A DNA stretch of 17,854 bases from Oscillospiraceae bacterium (lineage in GTDB: Bacteria; Bacillota; Clostridia; Oscillospirales; Oscillospiraceae): the NCBI GenBank assembly GCA_012513005.1, contig JAAZCZ010000100.1, positions 1-17,854 of the forward strand, given 5' to 3'. Numbering within the stretch: the stretch's first letter is position 1; each line of letters starts with the position of its first letter. Position numbers and translations under genes: made by a program. Positions 8,042 to 13,791 of the stretch are shown piece after piece. A model generated the notes under the pieces. It saw nothing but the letters and a program-made list of their open reading frames with translations. It was not told the origin of the DNA and made no database searches.

Positions 8042-9664
8042 CTATGCTTCCAGCTCGCATATGTATGCAATTTTGCCGTTATAAAACTCGGGGAAAGCGG
8101 CAAAGGGGTCACTGCGGCTGTCGTTATAAACCCAGCCCGTGTTCGGCATGTTCCAGAGCATTCCGTAGTTTTCGGGAGTCTTGTCGGTGTCAAATCCGGA
8201 GGGCTCACCGGGTGCCCACTTGTAGAAGCTTATTTTCTCACCGGTAACCCACTCAAACTCATTGCTCGTGTTGCGGAAAAAGCCTACCCAAAGAATGTTA
8301 ATTCCTCGCTCGGCGGCAATCGCGGTTACGAGATCAAACTCAGCTTGGTCAGATATAGTGACCAAATGCCCGCCCATCTTGCGGCATTTTTCGGCTGCTT
8401 CCTCCCAGCTGACATTCTCAACAAAAAGTCTGTACTCGTGCTTCTTTTCGGGAGCTTTGGTCTGAACAGGGGGAGCAGAGGGCGCAGCAGGGCTCTCGGA
8501 TAATGCATCACCGGAGGCGGGAGCCTCAGTCTCAGGCACAATAGTGACAATGGGAGCTGTGTCTCCGAGGTCTATTCCCAAAGCCTTTGCAATCTCCTGC
8601 CCAAAGAATATGTATACAAAAAGAGCAAGTATAATAAATAGGCACAAAGCTATGCCGTATAAAATTCCGTTTTTTGCCTTTGCTGAAAGACCCTTTTTTG
8701 ACTTTGTTTTTTCAAAGTTCTTTTGCACCTTGTATTCGTAGGGCACCGGCTCGGGCTTTTTCTCTCTGGGTGGGCGCTCGGGCATAGCAACAATAGATGG
8801 AATGTCAAGCTCATCTGTCGCTTTCTGATTATAAGCCTCAGATTCTAAATCTATAGGGGCTTCAGATATACTTTCAGAAAAATCATCAGCCGGCAGATTA
8901 GAATCATCAGTGTCTGGCAAGGCGTTAGTAGCCTCTTCCTCAATTATAGGCTCAACATCTTTTGTTGCAGCAGCGTTTGGGTCAGGCACGGAAACAGCGT
9001 CCATAGCTTCATCGACAGGGCTTGTGCCTGAGGCTAAAATTCCGGTCATCATACGCTGAACGGGAGAGAGCTCCTCCTCATTCTTGCCGAAAAGCGGCAG
9101 AGCGAAGCTATCGCCCTCACCACGACAGACTAAGATAGCCTCACGCAGCTCTCTTGTGTTTGAGTATCTGTCGCAGGCAGGGAAAAGCAGAGCTTTTTTT
9201 AGAACCTCACCGAGCTTTTCGCCCGCTGCCTTGGGAATCACAATATCAGCTCCGTGCACACGGCGCCTTAGTGCCTCAGAGCGAACAGCATCGTCTAAAA
9301 CTCCGTCAGACTGCGGGAAAAAGGGCAGTCGCCCGTGCGTAACGCCGCAGTAGAGGAGCAGTGCAATAGAATAGACATCGGAAGCAGAGGAGCACTCGCC
9401 GTTCCAGAACAGCTCGGGAGCTAAATAAAGTAGCTCATCTAAGGGTTTTTCTTCATTGGGAGCAAATGAACTCTCTGCAAGTGCACACTTGCCATCAGCA
9501 GTGAGACTCACAGTAAATGGGTTAATTCCGCCGTGTTTGCCGTCCTCACATTCCGAAGCCAAAATGCACAGGTCGGCGGCAAGACTTAGAAGTTCCTCTC
9601 TGCCGAGCCACTCAATTCTTCTGCCGAGCACATCTGCGCTCACAAATTCATTATTATCAGACAT
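8042..9664 (-). CDS. Membrane-anchored pseudokinase with extracellular C-type-lectin-like domain
   Basis: 540 residues in three parts. Residues 1-180 resemble the C-lobe of a Ser/Thr protein kinase: YLAPE at 80-84 matches the APE motif and SASDVYSIALLLY at 93-105 matches subdomain IX. The catalytic residues look lost: HGGINPFTV (44-52) stands where HRDxKPxNI is expected, no DFG is visible, and there is no room for a full N-lobe or VAIK lysine. An acidic, Pro-rich linker (about 196-310) and a Lys-rich stretch lead to one membrane helix (332-354), giving a cytosolic N-terminus by the positive-inside rule. After a Pro/Ala/Ser spacer, residues 405-540 form a C-type-lectin-like domain: SWEEAAEKCRKMGGHLVTI, WVGFF, EWVTGEK, WAPGEP, W-x-YND and YICEL. 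One disulfide pair (C427-C536) is present and the inner pair is missing. AGGAAG (9678-9673) supports the ATG. It stands alone, with no recognised partner gene. Ligand and role are unknown; signal reception or surface adhesion is inference. Confidence 0.85.
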   Translation of the reverse strand: MSDNNEFVSADVLGRRIEWLGREELLSLAADLCILASECEDGKHGGINPFTVSLTADGKCALAESSFAPNEEKPLDELLYLAPELFWNGECSSASDVYSIALLLYCGVTHGRLPFFPQSDGVLDDAVRSEALRRRVHGADIVIPKAAGEKLGEVLKKALLFPACDRYSNTRELREAILVCRGEGDSFALPLFGKNEEELSPVQRMMTGILASGTSPVDEAMDAVSVPDPNAAATKDVEPIIEEEATNALPDTDDSNLPADDFSESISEAPIDLESEAYNQKATDELDIPSIVAMPERPPREKKPEPVPYEYKVQKNFEKTKSKKGLSAKAKNGILYGIALCLFIILALFVYIFFGQEIAKALGIDLGDTAPIVTIVPETEAPASGDALSESPAAPSAPPVQTKAPEKKHEYRLFVENVSWEEAAEKCRKMGGHLVTISDQAEFDLVTAIAAERGINILWVGFFRNTSNEFEWVTGEKISFYKWAPGEPSGFDTDKTPENYGMLWNMPNTGWVYNDSRSDPFAAFPEFYNGKIAYICELEA

Positions 9665-9686
9665 AAGTTAATCTTCCTTTTTAAGG

Positions 9687-9712
9687 TACCGCACAGAGCA
9701 GACAATGCGGTA
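9687..9712 (-). promoter_or_regulatory. Hairpin in the 5' leader of the lectin/pseudokinase gene
   Basis: A perfect 7-bp inverted repeat, TACCGCA (9687-9693) with TGCGGTA (9706-9712), encloses 12 nt and ends 9 nt upstream of the ribosome binding site. It could affect translation or be incidental. I found no convincing promoter for this gene; the best candidate -35 is TTGACG at 9751-9746, with only a poor TAGTCT -10 box 17 nt on. Confidence 0.35.
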
Positions 9713-9835
9713 TTATGCTAAAAGACTACCACAGGAGCATATTTTCGTCAATAAAAACCCCCCAAAAAAGCGTATTATAACAGCAATACTGCAGCCTATT
9801 TAAGAGGGAAATAAGCACAAAATAGCATAAACTTC

Positions 9836-9864
9836 TTGACATAGGAATTGCCTTGTCGTAATAT
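9836..9864 (+). promoter_or_regulatory. Promoter of tRNA-Leu
   Basis: A perfect TTGACA (9836-9841), 17-nt spacer and TAATAT (9859-9864) predict a start near 9871, only a few nucleotides before the mature 5' end of the tRNA at 9875. Confidence 0.85.
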
Positions 9865-9874
9865 TGTTTGGCAT

Positions 9875-9959
9875 GCGGGCATGATGGAATTGGTAGACAT
9901 GCAAGATTTAGGTTCTTGTGGAGAGATCCGTTGGGGTTCGAGTCCCCATGCCCGCACCA
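9875..9959 (+). tRNA. tRNA-Leu (anticodon UAG)
   Basis: An 85-nt class II tRNA. The acceptor stem GCGGGCA (9875-9881) pairs with TGCCCGC (9949-9955), and a genomically encoded CCA follows (ACCA, 9956-9959). The anticodon stem CAAGA/TCTTG holds the loop TTTAGGT with anticodon TAG at 9909-9911, which reads CUN leucine codons. A long variable arm and the T-arm TGGGGTTCGAGTCCCCA complete the fold. It stands alone with its own promoter and terminator. Confidence 0.97.
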
Positions 9960-9965
9960 AATATT

Positions 9966-9999
9966 AAAGCAGCTGATGAATTTTCACCGGCTGCTTTTT
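9966..9999 (+). terminator. Intrinsic terminator of tRNA-Leu
   Basis: AAAGCAGC (9966-9973) pairs with GCTGCTTT (9990-9997), partial pairing continues inside, and the T run extends to 9999. It begins seven nucleotides after the CCA end. Confidence 0.85.
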
Positions 10000-10215
10000 A
10001 CTATATTTGAGGTAATCTTAATTTAGCGGTCACTAAGATTTTTTGAAAACCCAAAATAATGGAAATTGAATAAAAAATCACTGCCGAAAAACATGTACAT
10101 TTTTCGTCAAATTACAAGATAACAAATGCAGAAAAGACTGCATTAGAGGTCCTTGGCATAAAATAAACGCCGAGTAATAATATACAGAAATCATACTCGA
10201 AAACTGCCCAAACTA
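10000..10215. other. AT-rich spacer without a gene, containing an inverted repeat
   Basis: I see no credible coding region here. A weak hairpin (10014-10020 with 10034-10040, then a short T run) may be a backup terminator for the tRNA. A 22-nt inverted repeat with 7-bp arms CGAAAAA/TTTTTCG lies at 10085-10106. Read on the minus strand it includes TTGACGAAAAA (10110-10100), a word that recurs upstream of mglB. No riboswitch fold was recognised. Confidence 0.4.
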
Positions 10216-10244
10216 TTGCAAATACAGCATTTATTTTGTATAAT
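10216..10244 (+). promoter_or_regulatory. Promoter of the ECF S component-coaX operon
   Basis: TTGCAA (10216-10221), 17-nt spacer and a perfect TATAAT (10239-10244) predict a start near 10251 and a leader of about 42 nt before ATG 10293. This rules out the longer in-frame start at 10236, which lies upstream of the -10 box. Confidence 0.7.
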
Positions 10245-10292
10245 ATTTCTGCGCTATATCTGATTACAGAACAGCAGCAGGAGGAATTTAAT

Positions 10293-10865
10293 ATGAGTAA
10301 AACACAAAAACTGACCGGCATTTCCCTATTTACAGCACTAGTTGTCGTGCTTCAGCTTCTCGGTTCATTTATCCGTTTCGGGCAATTTTCTATTTCACTT
10401 GTCCTGATACCGATAGTAGTAGGAGCAGCACTCTACGGCGCGGTTGCGGGGGCATGGCTCGGTTTTTCTTTTGGTCTCACCGTCTTACTGTCCGGTGATG
10501 CTTCGGTGTTTCTGGCAGTAAACTTCTTGGGCACAGTGGCAGTAGTTCTCGCAAAGGGCATTTTAGCGGGTCTTGCCGCAGGTCTTATTTATAAACTCTT
10601 AGAAAAGTTTAACATGTATGCAGCAGTCATGGCGGCAGCTATTTTGTGTCCCGCAGTTAACTCGGGTGTTTTTCTCCTGGGCTGCAAGCTCTTTTTTATG
10701 GAGACTATATCCGGCTGGGCAAAGGCAGCAAATTTCACAGGCTCACCCGAGCTATTTATTATTCTGGTGCTCATTGGCTTAAACTTTGTGTTTGAGCTGG
10801 CGCTTAATGTGGTATTAAGCCCCGTCATACTCAGACTAATTAAAATCGGAAGGAAAGAAAAATAA
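10293..10865 (+). CDS. ECF transporter S component, probably for pantothenate
   Basis: Integral membrane substrate-binding subunit of an energy-coupling-factor importer. It has 190 residues and about six hydrophobic helices (roughly 8-25, 32-50, 52-67, 72-100, 108-133, 153-180), the size and pattern of S components. ALYGAVAGAWLGFSFGL at 46-62 is typical of the helix 2-3 turn. AGGAGG (10279-10284) sits 8 nt before ATG 10293. The stop is 1 nt from coaX, so both are cotranscribed. ECF S components take their substrate class from genome context in many Firmicutes; adjacency to pantothenate kinase points to pantothenate (PanT-like). No shared ECF ATPases or T component are in the window, so it probably uses a common module encoded elsewhere. 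The S-component fold is well supported; the substrate is inference. Confidence 0.82.
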   Translation: MSKTQKLTGISLFTALVVVLQLLGSFIRFGQFSISLVLIPIVVGAALYGAVAGAWLGFSFGLTVLLSGDASVFLAVNFLGTVAVVLAKGILAGLAAGLIYKLLEKFNMYAAVMAAAILCPAVNSGVFLLGCKLFFMETISGWAKAANFTGSPELFIILVLIGLNFVFELALNVVLSPVILRLIKIGRKEK

Positions 10866-10866
10866 A

Positions 10867-11664
10867 ATGATATTTGGCATAGATGCAGGTAACACGCAGA
10901 TAACACTCGGCTGCATAGAGGGCAGGCAGGTTAAAAAGGTCGCCCGAATTGAGACACTAAAACGCAAAACCGAATACGAGTATGCCATGAATTTTAGGAG
11001 CATACTAGAGCAGTATGAGCTTAATCCCGAGCAGTTTGAAGGCGCCGTTATTTGCTCAGTTGTGCCGGAACTCACATCTGTGCTGAAAACCGCAGTTGAA
11101 ATGGTGTTCGGAATAGAGGCACTTGTAATAGGCGCAGGCATAAAAACCGGGCTTAACATCGGCATAGACGACCCGGCAGAGCTGGGGGGAGACCTCGTTG
11201 TAGGCGCAGTTGCCGCCCTTGAAATAATAAAGCCGCCTCTGATTATTATCGACATGGGCACGGCAACAACCATATCCGTAATAGACAAAAAGGGAAGATT
11301 ATTGGGTGGTGCTATAATGCCGGGCCCGGCTGTCTCCGTGGAAGCTCTGGCTATGTTCACAAGTCAGCTGCCCAGAATTTCGCTCGAAGCTCCGCAGCGG
11401 TGCATATCCTCAAACACAATAGACTGCATGAATTCAGGCGCTGTTTTCGGCACTGCCGCCTCGATAGACGGAATGATAGACAGAATTCACGAGGAGCTTG
11501 GCGAAAAAGCCGAAACTATTGTAACAGGCGGCATAGGCAAGCGGATAGCCCCGCATTGCAGAAGACCTATGCGTATCGAAGATGATTTAATGCTTCAGGG
11601 GCTGGGGATTATCTGGGAGAGAAACCGAGGAAAAGACGCCATAAAGAACAAAAAACAAAAATAG
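10867..11664 (+). CDS. coaX: Type III pantothenate kinase
   Basis: Cytosolic enzyme phosphorylating pantothenate to 4'-phosphopantothenate, the first committed step of CoA synthesis; type III enzymes belong to the ASKHA superfamily and need a monovalent cation. The 265-residue protein has the N-terminal phosphate motif GIDAGNTQITLG (4-15), the pantothenate/catalytic region PAELGGD (103-109, with D109 as the likely general base), the second phosphate motif DMGTATTISVID (129-140), GGAIMPG (147-153) and the C-terminal TGGIG (220-224). The position after the catalytic Asp is Leu rather than the frequent Arg, a variant I believe occurs in other Firmicutes. AAGGAAAG lies inside the end of the upstream gene, supporting cotranscription with the S component. 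Confidence 0.95.
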   Translation: MIFGIDAGNTQITLGCIEGRQVKKVARIETLKRKTEYEYAMNFRSILEQYELNPEQFEGAVICSVVPELTSVLKTAVEMVFGIEALVIGAGIKTGLNIGIDDPAELGGDLVVGAVAALEIIKPPLIIIDMGTATTISVIDKKGRLLGGAIMPGPAVSVEALAMFTSQLPRISLEAPQRCISSNTIDCMNSGAVFGTAASIDGMIDRIHEELGEKAETIVTGGIGKRIAPHCRRPMRIEDDLMLQGLGIIWERNRGKDAIKNKKQK

Positions 11665-11682
11665 AGTATTATATCAAAGATA

Positions 11683-11714
11683 AAAACAGGCAGACCTTTT
11701 GGTCTGCCTGTTTT
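11683..11714. terminator. Bidirectional terminator between coaX and rpsR
   Basis: A perfect 14-bp stem (11683-11696 with 11701-11714) with a TTTT loop. A- and T-rich ends supply U tracts on both strands. It lies between the stops of convergent coaX and rpsR. Confidence 0.88.
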
Positions 11715-11735
11715 GACTATATTATATAATATTAA

Positions 11736-11981
11736 TCAGTCTGTCACATAGGGCAAAAGAGCTATTTGACGGGCTCTTTTTATTGCCTCAGTCAGCTCGC
11801 GCTGATGCATTGCGCAGGTGCCTGTTGTGCGGCGGGGCAGAATCTTGCTGCGCTCGGAAATGAACTTTCTAAGCTTAGCAACATCTTTATAGTCGATATA
11901 ATCGCACTTATCCACACAGAACTGGCAAACCTTTTTACGCCTGCGATTTCTAAAATTTGATGCTTTATTATCGAAAGCCAA
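11736..11981 (-). CDS. rpsR: 30S ribosomal protein S18
   Basis: Small-subunit protein that pairs with S6 on the platform of the 30S subunit. The 81 residues include the family's core (LRKFISERSKILPRR) and ARQIALLPY at the C-terminus. Cys and His at 19, 22, 26, 56 and 59 (CQFCVDKC and CAMH) fit the zinc-binding form of S18. The start codon is TTG (11981-11979), translating to MAFDNK; AGGAGG at 11995-11990 sits 8 nt away and no ATG or GTG is available nearby. It is the last gene of rpsF-ssb-rpsR, 43 nt after ssb, and ends at a terminator. Confidence 0.97.
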   Translation of the reverse strand: MAFDNKASNFRNRRRKKVCQFCVDKCDYIDYKDVAKLRKFISERSKILPRRTTGTCAMHQRELTEAIKRARQIALLPYVTD

Positions 11982-12024
11982 GGTAATTACCTCCTAAATT
12001 AATAAAGGGAAAGCAGGGCTAACC

Positions 12025-12474
12025 CTAAAACGGCAGTTCGCCGTCACCGGAGTCATCAAGCTCGCTGAAAGCAGATTCGGTATAAAACTGCCTGTCGCTC
12101 TTGCCGGGGGCTGCAAATCCCTCGTTTGAATCCTCGCGGGAAGAGCTGCCGTCACGGCGCTTTGACTCGCCAAAATAAATATTATCAGCAACAACTTCGG
12201 CACTTGTTCTGTTCTGACCTTCTTTATCGGTCCACTTGCGAAGCTGAAGCCTTCCGGAAACAACCGCCATGCTGCCCTTCTGAAAATACTTGCTCACAAA
12301 TTCACCGGTCTGGCGCCAAGCGACACAGTCGATAAAGTCGGTTTGCTTTTCATCACCGCGTGAAAAATCGCGGTCGACAGCGAGTGTAAAGGATGCCACC
12401 GGAATCTGATTTTGCGTGTAACGAAGCTCGGGGTCACGGGTAAGCCTACCCATAATGACGATATGGTTTAACAT
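12025..12474 (-). CDS. ssb: Single-stranded DNA-binding protein
   Basis: Homotetrameric SSB that coats single-stranded DNA in replication, recombination and repair. The OB fold covers residues 1 to about 105 (MLNHIVIMGRLTRDPELRYT, DFIDCVAWRQTGEFVSKYFQKG, VSGRLQLRKWTDKEG). A Ser/Gly/Asp-rich flexible linker leads to the acidic tip DDSGDGELPF (140-149), the docking peptide for SSB partners. Length 149 is normal. The ATG at 12474 has GGGAGGG about 7 nt upstream. It lies 12 nt after rpsF and before rpsR, the classical order, so it is expressed with the two ribosomal proteins. Confidence 0.97.
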   Translation of the reverse strand: MLNHIVIMGRLTRDPELRYTQNQIPVASFTLAVDRDFSRGDEKQTDFIDCVAWRQTGEFVSKYFQKGSMAVVSGRLQLRKWTDKEGQNRTSAEVVADNIYFGESKRRDGSSSREDSNEGFAAPGKSDRQFYTESAFSELDDSGDGELPF

Positions 12475-12486
12475 AAATTTCCCTCC

Positions 12487-12783
12487 CTATTCTGCACGCA
12501 GTGTGATTAGGCTGCGGATAACCGAGTCTGTAATCCCGAGAACTCGATCGAGCTCTGCAGGCAGATCGGGCGAGCTTGTGAACTTAACAAGCACATAATA
12601 ACCTTCGGTAAGATAGTTGATTTCATAAGCCAGCTTGCGCTTGCCCATTTCCTCCATCTCATCGATTGTGCCGTTCTGCTCAATAAGCGTTTTGAACTTA
12701 TCAACAACTACAGCGGTCTCGTCCTCAGACAAGTTCGGGTTGATGATATACATCAGCTCATACTTTTCGCTTGATTTTGCCAT
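12487..12783 (-). CDS. rpsF: 30S ribosomal protein S6
   Basis: Small-subunit protein forming a heterodimer with S18. From ATG 12783 the product has 98 residues: KYELMYIINPNLSEDE at the N-terminus, MGKRKLAYEINYLTEGYYVL in the centre (47-65), and the DSVIRSLITLR end typical of S6. The frame stays open to 12846, but AAGGAGG (12797-12791) lies 7 nt before 12783, and the extra residues would be translated from the structured leader. First gene of rpsF-ssb-rpsR, transcribed from a consensus promoter at 12863-12890. Confidence 0.97.
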   Translation of the reverse strand: MAKSSEKYELMYIINPNLSEDETAVVVDKFKTLIEQNGTIDEMEEMGKRKLAYEINYLTEGYYVLVKFTSSPDLPAELDRVLGITDSVIRSLITLRAE

Positions 12784-12856
12784 GTTTGCACCTCCTTCTG
12801 GACATATGGCCCGCAAAATTTGCGGACAAGGATTTGACCCTGTCATATGACAAGGC
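12784..12856 (-). promoter_or_regulatory. Structured rpsF leader, candidate S6:S18 autoregulatory element
   Basis: The predicted leader of about 73 nt holds two hairpins. One is a palindrome-based stem near its 5' end (12838-12855, GTC-ATAT-GAC core). The other is an 8-bp stem around CCGCAA/TTGCGG (about 12810-12827) just upstream of the ribosome binding site. rpsF leaders in many bacteria bind the S6:S18 complex through a stem with a CCG element; a CCG is present here. The match to that motif is by position and general shape only. Confidence 0.45.
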
Positions 12857-12862
12857 CAAATA

Positions 12863-12890
12863 ATTATACATTTAATCGTGAAATTGTCAA
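12863..12890 (-). promoter_or_regulatory. Promoter of rpsF-ssb-rpsR
   Basis: On the minus strand both hexamers are perfect: TTGACA (12890-12885) and TATAAT (12868-12863), with a 16-nt spacer. The predicted start is near 12856. Strength fits a ribosomal-protein operon. Confidence 0.85.
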
Positions 12891-12901
12891 GTAATTTGCG
12901 G

Positions 12902-12920
12902 AAAAACGCAGAAAACTGCG
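12902..12920 (-). terminator. Short terminator downstream of the deaminase gene
   Basis: On the minus strand CGCAG-TTTT-CTGCG (12920-12907) is followed by five T (12906-12902). The stem is only 5 bp, so efficiency is uncertain. It lies between the deaminase stop at 12990 and the rpsF promoter, where a terminator is expected. A second weak inverted repeat, TTGCAG/CTGCAA, lies at 12957-12979. Confidence 0.5.
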
Positions 12921-12989
12921 AAAATAATTTACGATTTAGCTGTATTTATATTAAATTTGCAGATTTTTATGACCTGCAAGGGGAAAAGC

Positions 12990-13484
12990 TCAGCAGTCGC
13001 AGATAATCTCGGGCAGAGAGTCGTCGTCGAATACCCACTCTCTTGTGATGATTGTCTCATAGCTGTCAGCACCTGTGCGCATGACAACTGTTGTTATTCC
13101 GGCATTAATAATTAGCCTCTTGCACATAGCACAGGGAACAGACTCAGGCAGAAATTCATCTGTATTGGCATCTCTGCCGACTAAAAAAAGTGTTCCGCCC
13201 AGCATATCGCGCCTGGCAGCGGATATAATCGCATTGGCTTCTGCGTGCACACTGCGGCATAGCTCATATCGCTCCCCGGGAGGGATTTTAAGGCTCTCTC
13301 TGGCACAAATTCCCAAATCGATGCAGTTTCTTCTGCCCCTGGGCGCACCGTTATAGCCTGTTGAAATTATTTCGTCGTTTCTGACAATTATAGCTCCGTA
13401 TTTGCGGCGCAGACAGGTTGAACGCTTGCAGACCGAGTCGGCAATATCCAGGTAATATAGTTCTTTTTCTGTTCTCTCTTCCAT
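12990..13484 (-). CDS. dCMP deaminase family protein (ComEB type)
   Basis: Zinc-dependent cytidine/deoxycytidylate deaminase-fold enzyme of 164 residues. dCMP deaminases supply dUMP for thymidylate synthesis; in Firmicutes this family includes ComEB. The zinc and catalytic motifs HAEAN (80-84) and PCAMC (117-121) are intact, and GYNGAPRG (43-50) is the usual substrate-side motif of the dCMP branch. The frame opens at a TTG at 13505, but ATG 13484 has GAGG 8 nt upstream and gives the expected N-terminus. It is probably a single-gene unit. A possible promoter is TTGACT (13557-13552) with TAGACT (13534-13529) at 17 nt; a better TATAAT (13539-13534) sits too close to that -35. The exact substrate cannot be proved from sequence. 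Confidence 0.92.
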   Translation of the reverse strand: MEERTEKELYYLDIADSVCKRSTCLRRKYGAIIVRNDEIISTGYNGAPRGRRNCIDLGICARESLKIPPGERYELCRSVHAEANAIISAARRDMLGGTLFLVGRDANTDEFLPESVPCAMCKRLIINAGITTVVMRTGADSYETIITREWVFDDDSLPEIICDC

Positions 13485-13716
13485 TATATGTGCCTCACAT
13501 TGCAAATTGTAATTTGTATAGCAACATAAGTCTATTATAAAGAACAGGCTTAGTCAATAAGGGAGAATAAATGTTTTCTGCAGTTTGCCTGCATGCTATT
13601 TATTTGCCCTGCTCTGATTTTTGTCTATTATAGTCAAAATAACAGCAAAATACTGTCACTTTGACGAAAAACATAAAATATTTTTGATTAAACGCATTGA
13701 AATGACGGCTAATTAG

Positions 13717-13745
13717 TTGAAAAACATGCAAAATAGTATTAAAAT
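13717..13745 (+). promoter_or_regulatory. Promoter of mglBAC
   Basis: TTGAAA (13717-13722), 17-nt spacer and TAAAAT (13740-13745) predict a start near 13752 and a leader of about 40 nt. An operator-like palindrome follows immediately. Confidence 0.65.
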
Positions 13746-13753
13746 ATAGCACA

Positions 13754-13767
13754 AGCGGTAAACCGCT
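13754..13767. promoter_or_regulatory. Operator-like palindrome upstream of mglB
   Basis: AGCGGT-AA-ACCGCT is a perfect 6+6 bp inverted repeat placed at about +3 to +16 of the predicted transcript and 12 nt before the ribosome binding site. A repressor bound here would block the operon. The symmetry and position suit a LacI/GalR-type site, but the sequence does not match a consensus I know, and no regulator gene is adjacent. Confidence 0.5.
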
Positions 13768-13791
13768 ATAATAGGTATGGAGGAACAGCAA

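Noticed and set aside
9875..9959. tRNA-Leu as an integration site for a mobile element
   Set aside because: No integrase, no direct repeat of the tRNA 3' end and no phage-like genes are visible on either side.
10236..10292. N-terminal 19-residue extension of the ECF S component
   Set aside because: It begins upstream of the TATAAT box, and AGGAGG sits 8 nt before ATG 10293.
10000..10292. Riboswitch in front of the ECF S component
   Set aside because: The predicted leader is only about 42 nt and shows no recognisable aptamer; the upstream spacer is AT-rich without a multi-stem fold.
10836..11360. 174-codon minus-strand frame opposite coaX
   Set aside because: It is antisense to a complete coaX with all its motifs; the Ser/Thr/Pro-rich translation resembles a reverse-strand artefact.
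13571..13633. 20-codon frame with GGGAG upstream, a possible leader peptide before mglB
   Set aside because: It lies upstream of the predicted mglB promoter, ends far from mglB and has no attenuator-like structure after it. Probably chance.
13665..13786. Catabolite-response element (cre) upstream of mglB
   Set aside because: Searched by eye for a WTGNAANCGNWNNCW-like site near the promoter; the nearest sequences around 13690 and 13754 do not fit the consensus.
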